The notes under the pieces are model-generated. The model saw only the letters and a program-made list of their open reading frames with translations, was not told the origin of the DNA and searched no databases. 64,000 bases of DNA. It comes from JADKAV01 sp041393775 (GTDB lineage: Bacteria > Actinomycetota > Actinomycetes > S36-B12 > UBA10799). Positions 35,703 to 44,809 of this stretch are shown one piece after another; the first letter of the stretch is position 1, and every line of letters begins with the position of its first letter. The DNA is taken from assembly GCA_041393775.1 (NCBI GenBank), contig JAWKJM010000006.1, positions 124,001 through 188,000 on the forward strand, in the 5' to 3' direction. A program made the position numbers and the translations under genes.

Positions 35703-36084
35703 TAGATGTCCGCGTTCAGGGCCGCCAGGCTCTCGCCCAACAGCCGGGCCAGTCGGCTCACATCGGGGATCAGGCGCAGGTCGGCGATCAGCCCGATCAC
35801 CACAGACCCGCGGTAAGAGAACATCGACACCCCCAGACCGACATCGCCGGTCCCCGGCACCCAGCCGATGATCCCCACCACATCGCCACCGCCCCCCGGT
35901 CGCCGGTGGCCGCCGTGAAACCCGCGTGGACGTCCTTACTGGTCAACGAGAGCAGCACCCGGGTCAGGGTGATGCCGTCGGCAATGCTGTGGTGCAACCT
36001 GAACAACACCGCGGAACCCGAGCCGAAGCCGTCTATGCAGTGGATCTGCCACATGGGGTGATCCGGGTCGAGTTCGACGTGAAT
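35703..36084 (-). pseudogene. Wax ester synthase/diacylglycerol acyltransferase (WS/DGAT) remnant
   Basis: At the right end the minus strand reads REIHVELDPDHPMWQIHCID then GSAVLFRLHHSIADGITLTR, containing the WS/DGAT catalytic motif HHxxxDG. At the left end another frame reads GWVPGTGDVGLGVSMFSYRG and VVIGLIADLRLIPDVSRLAR, ending NADI-stop, the family's C-terminus. About 250 residues between the two are missing (around 35880), and the N-terminus is cut exactly where family B copy 3 begins. A full gene would be about 450-470 aa and make storage lipids. Here it is dead through an internal deletion plus loss of the 5' end. Confidence 0.8.
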
Positions 36085-36091
36085 CTCGCGT

Positions 36092-36366
36092 TAGTGGTCC
36101 ATGGTCGTGGCCGGCCGCCCGTTCAGGCGGGAAAATGCCTGGCGGAATCGCTCGCGTTAGAGAACGTGCACCACGTTAGAGAAGCCACACGTGCATTCAC
36201 TAACCTCGTGCACGATCTCTAACCTCGCGACCATTCTCTAACCTCGCGGCCCACTTCTGCTGGGACCGCGTACACCAGCCATTTTCGGACCAGAGAACGT
36301 GCACGAGGTTAGAGAAGCCACACGTGCGTTCTCTAACCTCGTGCACGATCTCTAACCTCGCGGCCA
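36092..36366 (+). mobile_element. Family B element, copy 3 (double core)
   Basis: Starts at TA in CGCGTTAGTGGTCCATGG (36092-36093). First core to about 36260, then CCATTTTCGGACC at 36279-36291, followed directly by a second core (AGAGAACGTGCACGAGGTTA to TCTCTAACCTCGCGGCC). It abuts the truncated WS/DGAT gene. From 36367 to 36646 I see no gene. The next ribosome site is AAGGAGACTA before moxR. Confidence 0.75.
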
Positions 36367-36646
36367 ACTCCGAATTGGTCCGCGTTCCGGTTGGACCGTT
36401 CTGCCCCTTGTGACCCGAACGCGAACTTGCGGGCCGAACGCGAACACCAGAACCTGACGGGAGGCCGACGCGCACTACCAGGCCATCACGGGATCCGTTC
36501 CGTTCAAGACCAGGCTGACACCACCCCGCCGCATCCAACCCCACCTCATGGAATCGTGAGCCTGGTGTGCACTGGCTTGGTCGTGAAACCAACCAGTGGC
36601 CGGTGACGGCGACTAGAGTCCTTCCCAGGAACGACCAAGGAGACTA

Positions 36647-37600
36647 ATGACCCCCGAGCAGGCCCAGTATTTCTCCCAGCGTTTCGAGGCTGTCGTGGCC
36701 AACGTCGAACGGTTCATCCAGGGCAAGGACGACGTCGTGCGACTCGCACTTGTCGCATTGCTCGCCGAGGGCCATGTGCTGATGGAGGACGTGCCCGGTA
36801 CCGGCAAGACCTCGCTGGCGCGGTCGTTGTCGGCTTCTCTGGGGCTGACCGGCAGCCGGGTCCAGTTCACCCCTGACCTGCTGCCCTCCGACGTCACCGG
36901 GGTGACCGTGTTCCACCAGAGCAAGGACTCCTTCGAGTTCCACCCGGGACCGGTCTTTGCGAACGTCGTGCTCGCCGACGAGATCAACCGCGCCTCGCCG
37001 AAGACTCAGTCGGCGATGCTTGAGGTGATGGCCGAACGCACCGTCACCGTGGACGGCCGCAGCCACCAGGTGCCTCGCCCGTTCCTCGTGATCGCTACGC
37101 AGAACCCCGTGGACATGGACGGCACCTATCCGTTGCCGGAGGCCCAGCTCGACCGCTTCATGATGCGGATCTCGGTCGGCTACCCGGACCCGACCGCGGA
37201 AGTACAGATCCTGAAGAACTCCCACGAGGGCCGGCGCCTCGAGGATCTAAGGGCGGTGTCGAACATCGAAGAGGTCACTGGCATGATCAAGGCCGCCGCG
37301 ACCATACACATCGCCGACAGCGTGCTCACCTACATCGTCGGGCTCATCACGTCGACCCGCAACTCGCCGGGGGCGCGGCTCGGTTCGAGTCCGCGCGGTG
37401 GTCTGGCCCTCATGGCCGCTTCCCGTGTGCGGGCGGCCTCCCGTGGCCGGCACTACGTGACCCCGGAGGATGTCGGCGCCCTGATCCAGCCTGTCCTCGC
37501 ACACCGTCTGGTGCTGTCACCTGAGGCCATCGCCGGCGGCGCCACCGCCGAGCACGTCCTTGCCGAGGCCACCCGCGGGGTGCCGGTACCGCAAGCCTGA
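36647..37600 (+). CDS. MoxR-family AAA+ ATPase
   Basis: 317 residues. ATG 36647 follows AAGGAGACTA. Walker A EDVPGTGKTSLARSL near 48, Walker B NVVLADEINRASPKTQSAML near 107, sensor FLVIATQNPVDMDGTYPLPE near 147, arginine-finger region EAQLDRFMMRISVGYPD. The C-terminal lid domain ends with RVRAASRGRHYVTPEDV. MoxR ATPases act as chaperone-like partners of the protein encoded next to them, here DUF58 and a transglutaminase-like membrane protein. That trio is widespread and its exact client is unknown. First gene of a three-gene operon, 3 bases before the DUF58 gene. Confidence 0.93.
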   Translation: MTPEQAQYFSQRFEAVVANVERFIQGKDDVVRLALVALLAEGHVLMEDVPGTGKTSLARSLSASLGLTGSRVQFTPDLLPSDVTGVTVFHQSKDSFEFHPGPVFANVVLADEINRASPKTQSAMLEVMAERTVTVDGRSHQVPRPFLVIATQNPVDMDGTYPLPEAQLDRFMMRISVGYPDPTAEVQILKNSHEGRRLEDLRAVSNIEEVTGMIKAAATIHIADSVLTYIVGLITSTRNSPGARLGSSPRGGLALMAASRVRAASRGRHYVTPEDVGALIQPVLAHRLVLSPEAIAGGATAEHVLAEATRGVPVPQA

Positions 37601-37603
37601 CCC

Positions 37604-38809
37604 ATGGCAAACACCACTGGAGAACCACTGGTCGTCAACACCGGCGACGACGAGCCGGAGTCGGTTCGCGAGATCTCGGTGCGGACCAAGGGCCTGTTGA
37701 TCAGCGTGCCCATCCTGGTGGGCTTGGGCTTCCTGTTGGGCTACCCCGCGGTCGTCGCCCTTGCCGCGGCGCCACTTCTGGTGGTGGCGATCGGACTGTT
37801 CATGGTAGGACGCCGCCCGGGAGGCAACCTTCGGCGCGCGGTGGAACCCTCGCAACTGACCCGGGGAGAGACGGCCACGGCATTGATCACCAGCGTGAAC
37901 ACCCGGGTCACGCCCACCGGGGTGGTCGAAGCACTCGACCGCATCGGCGGGCAGCCGGTCGATCTGTTGATCCCGCCGGTGCCACCGCGGCGTGAAGTGA
38001 CCGTCGACTATCGCTTCGTCCCGCTCAAGCGCGGCGAACTCCATCTCGGTCCGGTCACGCTCGAACGCCGGGACCCATGGGGGCTGTTCGTGCGCCGGGC
38101 CACGGCCTCCGCCGAGCTCACGGTTCTCGTGCACCCGCGCGTGCTGCCGGTGGAGATCACTCTGGCGGGCAACCGGATCGGACAGGAGGGCGGGACGGCC
38201 GACCGGGATGTGCTGGGGTCCAACCAGTTCCACACCCTGCGCGAGTACGTCGTCGGCGACGAGTTACGGCAGATCCACTGGCGCAGTTCCGCACGCGTGG
38301 GCAAGCTCATGGTCAAGCAACTCGTCGACAATCCGCTGCCCCGCGCCCTGGTCCTGCTCGACAACGACATCCGCTCCTACCGCAGTGCGGACGATTTCGA
38401 ACAAGCGGTGGACGCCGCCGCCTCGATCGGAACCGCCATCGTGCGCGCCGGCTTGCCGGTTGCGCTGCGAACCACCGGTGAGGACGCCGCGGTGGAGATC
38501 CTGAGAGTGGAGGACCTGACCCGCCTGCTCGACGCCTTGGCGCTGAGCGACCCCCGGGTGCTCAAAGTGTCCCCGCCCGCACTGCGCCAGGTCCTGCTGG
38601 CCACCAGGTCGACTTCCTTCTTCCTGGTGACGGGGCTCAAGACGGGGCTGATCCCGAGCGCCATCGCAGCCCTGGGACTGGTCGGTGAAGGCACCGTAGT
38701 GCGCATTGGCCAGCCCGGCGGACTCTCCCGGCCGCGACGCGGACTGGTCTTCCGGGACGCCATGACCTGCGACGACCTGGTCCCCGCCGCCCAAGTGGTC
38801 ACCACATGA
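37604..38809 (+). CDS. DUF58-domain membrane protein
   Basis: 401 residues. Two adjacent membrane segments near 33-75 (GLLISVPILVGLGFLLGYPA, VALAAAPLLVVAIGLFMVG), then a soluble region with strand-rich sequence and the DUF58 signature GSNQFHTLREYVVGDELRQI HWRSSARVGKLMVKQ near 200-235. A degenerate von Willebrand-like part follows (RALVLLDNDIRSYRSADDFE). DUF58 proteins pair with MoxR and with transglutaminase-like proteins and are thought to be assembled or activated by MoxR at the membrane. The stop overlaps the next start (ATGA). Middle gene of the operon. Confidence 0.88.
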   Translation: MANTTGEPLVVNTGDDEPESVREISVRTKGLLISVPILVGLGFLLGYPAVVALAAAPLLVVAIGLFMVGRRPGGNLRRAVEPSQLTRGETATALITSVNTRVTPTGVVEALDRIGGQPVDLLIPPVPPRREVTVDYRFVPLKRGELHLGPVTLERRDPWGLFVRRATASAELTVLVHPRVLPVEITLAGNRIGQEGGTADRDVLGSNQFHTLREYVVGDELRQIHWRSSARVGKLMVKQLVDNPLPRALVLLDNDIRSYRSADDFEQAVDAAASIGTAIVRAGLPVALRTTGEDAAVEILRVEDLTRLLDALALSDPRVLKVSPPALRQVLLATRSTSFFLVTGLKTGLIPSAIAALGLVGEGTVVRIGQPGGLSRPRRGLVFRDAMTCDDLVPAAQVVTT

Positions 38810-40992
38810 CCAGGGCGGACGTCGTCCGGCGCACCGTCGCCGTGGGCATTATGTGCATGGGTGCGTCGGCAGTGTTCATCCGGCTGTTCGGGTACACGCC
38901 GGTCTTCGTGCGCCTGTTCCCGGTGATCCTCCTGTGCTGTGTCGGATACGCGCTGGGGACCGCCGGCGGCCAGCGGGTGGCGCGCGGTCTCGGCGCGCTG
39001 GTCGGCCTGCTCACCACAGTCGTCGCCAGCATCGTCCTGGGTGCGATGACCATCCCGAACGAGGCCGGAAACATCGGGGTCTCCAGCTTCTTCGGGGGTC
39101 TGGTGGAGGGTTTCGGCATCATCATCCGAGCCGTCGTCCCCGCACCCGTCAACGCCGAGACGATCACCGCAGCCATCCTCCTGACGGCATACGGGACGCT
39201 GGTCGCCTGCCTACTCGTGACCACCTTCGTACCGGCCTCCAGTCTGGTCCCGGCCGTGGTGATCTTCGTCGTCGGGCTCATGCTCTCGGAGGGCTCCGCG
39301 CTGTCGCCGCTTCCATTCGCGGCGGTCTTCGTCGCCAGTGTCGTGGTCGCCCTGGCCCTGATGCCTGCGGCCAAACAGCAGAACAAGATCGAGGACGGCG
39401 CCGAGTTCGCGTCGGTGCAGACCGCCGCCCGCCCCGGGCGCCCCCTGCGTGTGGTGATGGTGACGCTGGCCGCGATCATGGTCGCAGTCACGGCGGCAGC
39501 CATCGGCCCCGCGGCTCAGATCGGCTCCATCCGACCCGCCTTCGACCCCCACCAGAAGGACAATTTCCGACCCGACACCGACCTCGACGGCGATGATGTC
39601 GTGTCCTTGGCGACGAAGTGGCAGACACTCCGGCGCAACGAGCCTTTCGATGTCTTCACCGTGACCGGACCGGACATCCCGAGGGCGGTCAACTGGGCCA
39701 TCAACTCCAAGTTCGATGGAATCGCCTGGAGCAGCCTGACCACCTTCGACCAAGTCGGCGAGGGTGGCGTCCCCTACTCCGGGGCGAAGCCCAGGTTCAC
39801 CATCGACGGCAGCACCGGGTTCGAGACTGGGAGCAGCATTCCGGGCCCGTGGCTGCCCGCGACGTACCGGCCGACCAATGTCTCCGGCACAACGGCGCGG
39901 GCGGACTCCGAAGCAACCCTTGTTGCCGCTGACGACAAGGGTGCCGACAAGACCTACTCCATCGACTTCCGCGCACTGGCGATGAAGTCCTTGGCGCCGC
40001 TGGAAACGGTTCGTGCGGTGAAACAGCCCGAGTACGGGACATTGCGCGAACTCCCCAGTGACTTCCCGCTGGAACTGCGGTACTTCGCGAACAGCGCGAT
40101 GTCCACCGCCGCCACCCCCTACGACCAGTTGCAGGCGCTGGCAGACGCACTGTCATCCCCGCCGTTCCAGGAACAGGTGGACTCGATTCGCAACGCCCTC
40201 GACGCCCAGTCCCTGGCCGACATGGTCGTCAACACCAAGCGTGGGACCGAGGCACAGTATGCGACGGCCTTCGCGCTCATGGCGCGCAGCCAGGGGTTCC
40301 CCACCCGGCTGGTGGTCGGATACTCCACGAAGGGCAAGGGTCAGACCCGCACCATCAAGTCCACCGATGTCATCATCTACCCAGAGGTCCAACTGACCAA
40401 GATCGGCTGGGTGCCATTCGCCCCCGGACCGCGCGATACCGCCCGCGGCGTCCCGGTCATCCGCAAGTACACCGCCCCGAAGCCGGACAAGAAGCCGGAT
40501 GAGCCGACCAAGGAGCCGACACCGAGCAAGAAGCCCACCCCCACTCCCAGCGAATCGCCGAAGGACGACCAGGAAGCGGCGCCGCGCAACTGGACCGCTC
40601 TGCTAGTCCCACTCCTGCTGGTGCTGCTGCTGCTCGGCTGGCCCGCTCTGGTTGCCTGGTGGCGGGGCAGGCGCAGTAAGCGACTGCGCACCGGGGATCC
40701 CGATCACGTGGTGGTGGGCGCATGGTCGTACGTCCGCAACGCGCGACGACGCCTCGGCCAGCCACTGGACACCGCAGCATCACCCGCGGCGTACTCGGCC
40801 GACCCGGTCGCGGAACCGAAACTGGCTGCACTGGCAGCCTTGGCTGAATCGGCCCTATATGCACCGGAGGTCCTGACCGACCCCGATGCGCAGCGCGCAT
40901 GGAGCCTGGCCGAGGACGTGGTGCAGACCGCACTCAAACGTGCCGCATGGCCTCGCAAGTTGAGCTGGTGGCTGGTGCCGTTGCGGTCGTGA
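38806..40992 (+). CDS. TgpA-like membrane protein with a transglutaminase-like domain lacking the catalytic Cys and His
   Basis: 728 residues. About six membrane segments fill the first 230 residues (VILLCCVGYALGTAGGQ, LVGLLTTVVASIVLGAMTIP, LVPAVVIFVVGLMLSEGSAL, VVMVTLAAIMVAVTAAAIGP). A large extracellular part includes a transglutaminase-like core near 465-545: TKRGTEAQYATAFALMARSQ, GFPTRLVVGYSTKG, EVQLTKIGWVPFAPGP. In enzymes the first box carries Cys (G-x-C-x-x-YA) and the second a His (HAWVEV). Here these positions hold Glu/Ala and a YPEV stretch, so catalysis is unlikely, as in other actinobacterial members I recall. A Pro/Lys/Thr linker, one more membrane helix near 600 and a cytoplasmic tail with a DUF4129-like helix (LAALAALAESALYAPEVLTD) end the protein. 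Last gene of the operon. Confidence 0.85.
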   Translation: MTRADVVRRTVAVGIMCMGASAVFIRLFGYTPVFVRLFPVILLCCVGYALGTAGGQRVARGLGALVGLLTTVVASIVLGAMTIPNEAGNIGVSSFFGGLVEGFGIIIRAVVPAPVNAETITAAILLTAYGTLVACLLVTTFVPASSLVPAVVIFVVGLMLSEGSALSPLPFAAVFVASVVVALALMPAAKQQNKIEDGAEFASVQTAARPGRPLRVVMVTLAAIMVAVTAAAIGPAAQIGSIRPAFDPHQKDNFRPDTDLDGDDVVSLATKWQTLRRNEPFDVFTVTGPDIPRAVNWAINSKFDGIAWSSLTTFDQVGEGGVPYSGAKPRFTIDGSTGFETGSSIPGPWLPATYRPTNVSGTTARADSEATLVAADDKGADKTYSIDFRALAMKSLAPLETVRAVKQPEYGTLRELPSDFPLELRYFANSAMSTAATPYDQLQALADALSSPPFQEQVDSIRNALDAQSLADMVVNTKRGTEAQYATAFALMARSQGFPTRLVVGYSTKGKGQTRTIKSTDVIIYPEVQLTKIGWVPFAPGPRDTARGVPVIRKYTAPKPDKKPDEPTKEPTPSKKPTPTPSESPKDDQEAAPRNWTALLVPLLLVLLLLGWPALVAWWRGRRSKRLRTGDPDHVVVGAWSYVRNARRRLGQPLDTAASPAAYSADPVAEPKLAALAALAESALYAPEVLTDPDAQRAWSLAEDVVQTALKRAAWPRKLSWWLVPLRS

Positions 40993-41032
40993 CGGCCTGG
41001 CGGACCAGTCGCGGTCGACTTACCCTGGCACC

Positions 41033-41464
41033 ATGCGCAGTTCACCGGCCGAGGACCACGGCGACTTCTCGAACAGCAAGTCCGAGGACCAGTGGCGGGC
41101 CGTGTTGTCCCCACAGGAGTACCGCGTCCTGCGGGAGGCCGGCACCGAGCCGGCGTTCACCGGCGAGTACACCGACACCGAGACCGAGGGCGTCTACACC
41201 TGCCGGGCATGCGGTTCAGAGTTGTTCCGCTCCCGCGAGAAGTTCCACTCCGGTTGCGGGTGGCCATCCTTCTTCTCACCGCTGGCCGGGGACCGGATCA
41301 TCGAGATCGAAGACCGTTCACTGGGCATGGTGCGAACCGAAGTCCGGTGTGCCGCGTGCGGATCGCACCTCGGACACGTCTTCGCCGGTGAAGGGTACGG
41401 CACTCCCACCGACCTGCGCTACTGCATCAACTCCGTGTCCTTGAAACTCGAGCCCTCCGAGTAG
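41033..41464 (+). CDS. msrB: Peptide-methionine (R)-S-oxide reductase MsrB
   Basis: 143 residues. Repairs methionine-R-sulfoxide in proteins. Zinc site from two CxxC pairs (YTCRACGSELF and VRCAACGSHLGHVF), active-site core KFHSGCGWPSFFSP, and the catalytic Cys in RYCINSVSLKLE near the end. The second Cys in SGCGWP is the usual resolving partner. Full family length. ATG 41033 gives the normal N-terminus with a short acidic leader. It ends 5 bases from the convergent hemQ stop, and adjacency of msrB and hemQ-hemG-hemE is common in actinobacteria. Confidence 0.95.
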   Translation: MRSSPAEDHGDFSNSKSEDQWRAVLSPQEYRVLREAGTEPAFTGEYTDTETEGVYTCRACGSELFRSREKFHSGCGWPSFFSPLAGDRIIEIEDRSLGMVRTEVRCAACGSHLGHVFAGEGYGTPTDLRYCINSVSLKLEPSE

Positions 41465-41469
41465 CGCCC

Positions 41470-42165
41470 CTACGGCAGGCGCTCGAGCAACTCCGGCAAC
41501 TCCCACCGGCGCCCGGTGTAGAAGGGGATCTCCTCGCGGACATGCAGCCGCGCGCGCGAGCCGCGCAGATGGCGCATCAGGTCCACGATCCGGTGCAGCT
41601 GCGCGGACTCGAACGCCAGCAGCCACTCGTAGTCGGACAAGGCGAACGTGGCCACCGTGTTCGCCCGCACATCCGGGTAGCCGCGCGCCATGCCGCCATG
41701 TTCGGCCAGTAGTTCCCGGCGCTCGTCATCAGCCAGCAGGTACCACTCGAAACTGCGCACGAACGGGTACACGCAGACGTAGTCGAGCGCCTGTTCGTCG
41801 GCCATGAACGCCGGGATGTGGGACTTGTTGAACTCGGCGGGCCGGTGCAACGCTTGCACCGACCACACGGGCCGCAGACTGTTCCCCAGTTCCGTGCCTC
41901 GTAAGGCGTGGTAGGCGGACTGCAGGGTCTCGCTGCGGTCACTGTGCCACCAGACCATCAGATCCGCGTCGGCCCGCAGTCCGCCCACGTCGTACCACCC
42001 TCGGGTCACCAGATCGCCGCCCACCGCGTCGAGCGCGGTCAGAGTTTCGGTGGCGAGGCCGACCCGGTCCTCCGCCAACCCGGGTACGGCTGTGAACACC
42101 GAGATCTGCATGTACCGGATGGTGTCGTTGATGCGGCGCGCTGCCGCTGCCTTCGTCTCAGCCAT
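41470..42165 (-). CDS. hemQ: Coproheme decarboxylase HemQ (chlorite dismutase family)
   Basis: 231 residues. Last step of the coproporphyrin-dependent haem route: oxidative decarboxylation of coproheme to haem b with peroxide. ATG 42165 overlaps the end of the upstream gene by 8 bases. Family features: NDTIRYMQISVFTAVPG at the start, RGWYDVGGLRADADLMVWWH, the Tyr-containing loop (YVCVYPFVRSFEWYLL), RRELLAEHGGMARGYPDVRA with the His that is the proximal haem ligand region, then TVATFALSDYEWLLAFES and IPFYTGRR near the end. Length matches actinobacterial HemQ. Last gene of the hemE-hemG-hemQ operon. Confidence 0.93.
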   Translation of the reverse strand: MAETKAAAARRINDTIRYMQISVFTAVPGLAEDRVGLATETLTALDAVGGDLVTRGWYDVGGLRADADLMVWWHSDRSETLQSAYHALRGTELGNSLRPVWSVQALHRPAEFNKSHIPAFMADEQALDYVCVYPFVRSFEWYLLADDERRELLAEHGGMARGYPDVRANTVATFALSDYEWLLAFESAQLHRIVDLMRHLRGSRARLHVREEIPFYTGRRWELPELLERLP

Positions 42166-43612
42166 GTGCCCATTCTCGCCGCTCGGCCAACTGCGCCAGC
42201 ATGGCACTGGTCGCGGCCTGTGCCGACCCGATGCAGGCAGGGATCCCGACGCCCTCGTACGCGGCCCCGCAAACCCCCAGTCCCGGGGTGTTCAGCAACC
42301 ATTCCCGAGTGTCCGCGACCCGGGTCCGGTGACCCACCGCGTACTGCGGAAGCCCCTGGTCCCACCGGGTGACCATCTGGATGGCCGGCCGGCGGGGCAG
42401 CCCGATCATCGCAGAAATGTCGTCGGCCGCGGTCTGCGCGAGTTCGTCGTCCGACATCTGGGAGGTGATCGGGTCACCGGCCCTGCCCAATGAAGCCCGC
42501 AGGATGACCAGACCGTCCGGGGCGTTGCTGCGTGCCTGACGGGACACCCAGCTCCACTTCGAACTCGAATAGGTGACGGCCTTGATCGCCCGGCCCTCGA
42601 CTGGCGGCACCAGGAACCCGCTGCCGTGCAGGAGCCGTGCCTCGTTCGCCGGGTACCCCAGTGTCACGACTGCGACGTCGGCGTACTCGATGCCCCGCAG
42701 TTCCTCGGCCGCCGACCCGTTGACCGGTTCGAGCAACTGCGCGGTCTGCGGCGCGGCGGTGGCGAACAGGATCGCGTCAGCGGTGTGGGTGACGTACTTG
42801 CCGCGGCCGTCTCCCACCACGACGTCCCAACGCGCTGCGCGTTTGCGGACCTGCTGGACGACGGCGCTGCGGTTCAAGTGCGCACCCCGGCGTTGGAGTT
42901 CCTCGACCAGGGCGCCGATGAGGCTTCCCACTCCCCCAGCCAGCCCGACGAACACCGGCCCCTTGCGCGGACCCACCGTCTTGCGCCCGTCTGCCAGGAC
43001 CGAACTCGCGGCGTCCAGCACCGACTTGCGCTGGCTCGCGGCGCGGTACAGGGCGGGCACGGTCATCTGCAGGCTCAACGAGTCCGCACGCCCGGCGTAC
43101 ACGCCACCGAGCAGAGGCTCGACCAGGCGGTCGGTGACTTCCGAACCCAGCCGCGTGGTGACGTAGTCCCCCACCGAGATGTCACCGTGCAGGACGGTCC
43201 TGGGCAGGACGTGGTCGAGCGGGATCCGCAGCAGGCCGGGCAGTGACAGGATCCCGCTGGCCGCGAGTTTGCGCAGGTCCGTCGGCACGCCGGTCAGCAA
43301 ACCCCGTGGGATCGTGCGCATCCGGCCCCGGCTGTAGATCGCGGCCTGTGTCGTGGCGGCGGGAACCGTCTCCAGGCCCAGGTCGCGGCACAGGTTGACG
43401 GCCTCGGGACGCGCGGCCAACAGCGACTCGGCCCCGCTGTCCATGGGGACGCCGCCGAAGTCGCGCACGCGGACTTTGCCACCGAACCGGTCAGCCGCCT
43501 CGAGTACCGTTACGGAGGCCCGTGGACCATGCGGTCCCTGAGTCAGGAACCAGGCCGCCGCGAGACCACTGATGCCGCCCCCGACAATGACCACGTGAGG
43601 CAAGGAGTCCAT
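42158..43612 (-). CDS. hemY: Coproporphyrinogen III oxidase (HemY/HemG/CgoX type)
   Basis: 484 residues from ATG 43612, inside the overlap TGATG with hemE. FAD-binding start VVIVGGGISGLAAAWFLT, the second dinucleotide patch VTVLEAADRFGGKVRV, GGVPMDSGAESLLAARPEAV, GDYVTTRLGSEVTDRLVEPL LGGVYAGRADSLSLQ and the C-terminal FAD segment NTPGLGVCGAAYEGVGIPAC. In Gram-positive bacteria with HemQ this enzyme oxidises coproporphyrinogen III to coproporphyrin III. Older annotation calls it protoporphyrinogen oxidase. Membrane-associated in the family. Intact, middle gene of the operon. Confidence 0.93.
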   Translation of the reverse strand: MDSLPHVVIVGGGISGLAAAWFLTQGPHGPRASVTVLEAADRFGGKVRVRDFGGVPMDSGAESLLAARPEAVNLCRDLGLETVPAATTQAAIYSRGRMRTIPRGLLTGVPTDLRKLAASGILSLPGLLRIPLDHVLPRTVLHGDISVGDYVTTRLGSEVTDRLVEPLLGGVYAGRADSLSLQMTVPALYRAASQRKSVLDAASSVLADGRKTVGPRKGPVFVGLAGGVGSLIGALVEELQRRGAHLNRSAVVQQVRKRAARWDVVVGDGRGKYVTHTADAILFATAAPQTAQLLEPVNGSAAEELRGIEYADVAVVTLGYPANEARLLHGSGFLVPPVEGRAIKAVTYSSSKWSWVSRQARSNAPDGLVILRASLGRAGDPITSQMSDDELAQTAADDISAMIGLPRRPAIQMVTRWDQGLPQYAVGHRTRVADTREWLLNTPGLGVCGAAYEGVGIPACIGSAQAATSAMLAQLAERREWAHG

Positions 43613-44694
43613 CACTGATCCCGCTGTCCGAACGGCTGTCCGTGCTGCTTGACGGCTCTGACGGCGGCAGTCACGAGTTCGGCCTTCGTGTCCGGGAGGA
43701 CGCCATGACCGAGGTTGAAGACGTGCCCGCGCAGTCCCCGGCCACTTGCCAGGACCCGCTGCACCTGTGCGTCGATGGTCGGTTCGTCGGTCAGCAGCAC
43801 GGCGGGATCCAAGTTGCCCTGCAGTGGCAGCCGGTCCCTGACCTCGGGGACGACGTCGGTGAGGTCGACCCGGAAGTCGATGCCGAGCACGTCGCACCCG
43901 GCCGACGCCATCTCACTGGCCAGATGGTTCGCGCCGACGGCGAAGTGCACCCGCGGGACTCCGAGATCGGCGACCTGCGCGAACACCGATTCGGTGTGCG
44001 GCAGCACATGTTCGCGATAGAGACGAGCGGGTAGCGCTCCGACCCAGGAATCGAACAGCTGCACCGCGCTGGCACCGGCCAGGATCTGCGAGCGCAGGAA
44101 GGCCGCGGCCAACTGCGCCAACCGGTCCAGCAACTGCGAGAACAGGCCCGGTTCGCGCAGCATCATGGCTTTGGTCTTGGGCAGGTCCCGGGAGGGTCCA
44201 CCCTCGATCAGGTACGAGGCAACGGTGAACGGCGCACCGGCGAAACCGATCAGCGGTGTATCGTCCAACTGCGCGACCGCGTTGGCCACGGCTTGTGAGA
44301 TCGCACTGAACATCGCGTCCTCCGGCTCCGGAAGACGGTGCAGATCGGCCCGGGACGTGAACGGGGCGGCCACGACGGGCCCCACTCCGGGAGTGATCAC
44401 GACATCGATGCCGGCGGCCTTGAGCGGAACCACGATGTCGCTGAAGAAGATCGCCGCGTCCACGCCGTGCCGGCGCACTGGCTGCACGGTGATCTCCGCC
44501 GCCAATTGCGGATCGAGACAGGCGTCCAGCATCGCTGTGCCGGCCCGGGCCCGTCGGTATTCCGGCAGTGAGCGACCAGCTTGGCGCATGAACCACACCG
44601 GTGGCCGGTCCACGGGTAGCCCGCGCATCGCCCGTACCAGTCGGCTGTTGGCGGTGTCGGAAGTGAACCAGGGGTGATCGGCAGGCAGTGTCAC
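43612..44694 (-). CDS. hemE: Uroporphyrinogen III decarboxylase
   Basis: 360 residues. Converts uroporphyrinogen III to coproporphyrinogen III. RPPVWFMRQAGRSLPEYRRA (the PxWxMRQAGR signature with the catalytic Arg residues) near 30, FFSDIVVPLKAAGI with the catalytic Asp near 85, IGFAGAPFTVASYLIEGGPS near 150, GASAVQLFDSWVGALPARLY near 205, and GHVFNLGHGVLPDTK near 325 with the conserved His. Full length. First gene of hemE-hemY-hemQ. A divergent promoter region of 115 bases separates it from the DUF3000 gene. ATG 44694 is the only start giving the family N-terminus. Confidence 0.96.
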   Translation of the reverse strand: MTLPADHPWFTSDTANSRLVRAMRGLPVDRPPVWFMRQAGRSLPEYRRARAGTAMLDACLDPQLAAEITVQPVRRHGVDAAIFFSDIVVPLKAAGIDVVITPGVGPVVAAPFTSRADLHRLPEPEDAMFSAISQAVANAVAQLDDTPLIGFAGAPFTVASYLIEGGPSRDLPKTKAMMLREPGLFSQLLDRLAQLAAAFLRSQILAGASAVQLFDSWVGALPARLYREHVLPHTESVFAQVADLGVPRVHFAVGANHLASEMASAGCDVLGIDFRVDLTDVVPEVRDRLPLQGNLDPAVLLTDEPTIDAQVQRVLASGRGLRGHVFNLGHGVLPDTKAELVTAAVRAVKQHGQPFGQRDQ

Positions 44695-44809
44695 CCTCTG
44701 ATCGTGGCATGCATGGTCCCGCCACGACCGCAGCGACGCCTCCCAGGGCCAGACACGCTAGTGCGTCGCTGCGACGGTTCATCGCGGGATCGAACCTAGA
44801 GTAGAGCGG

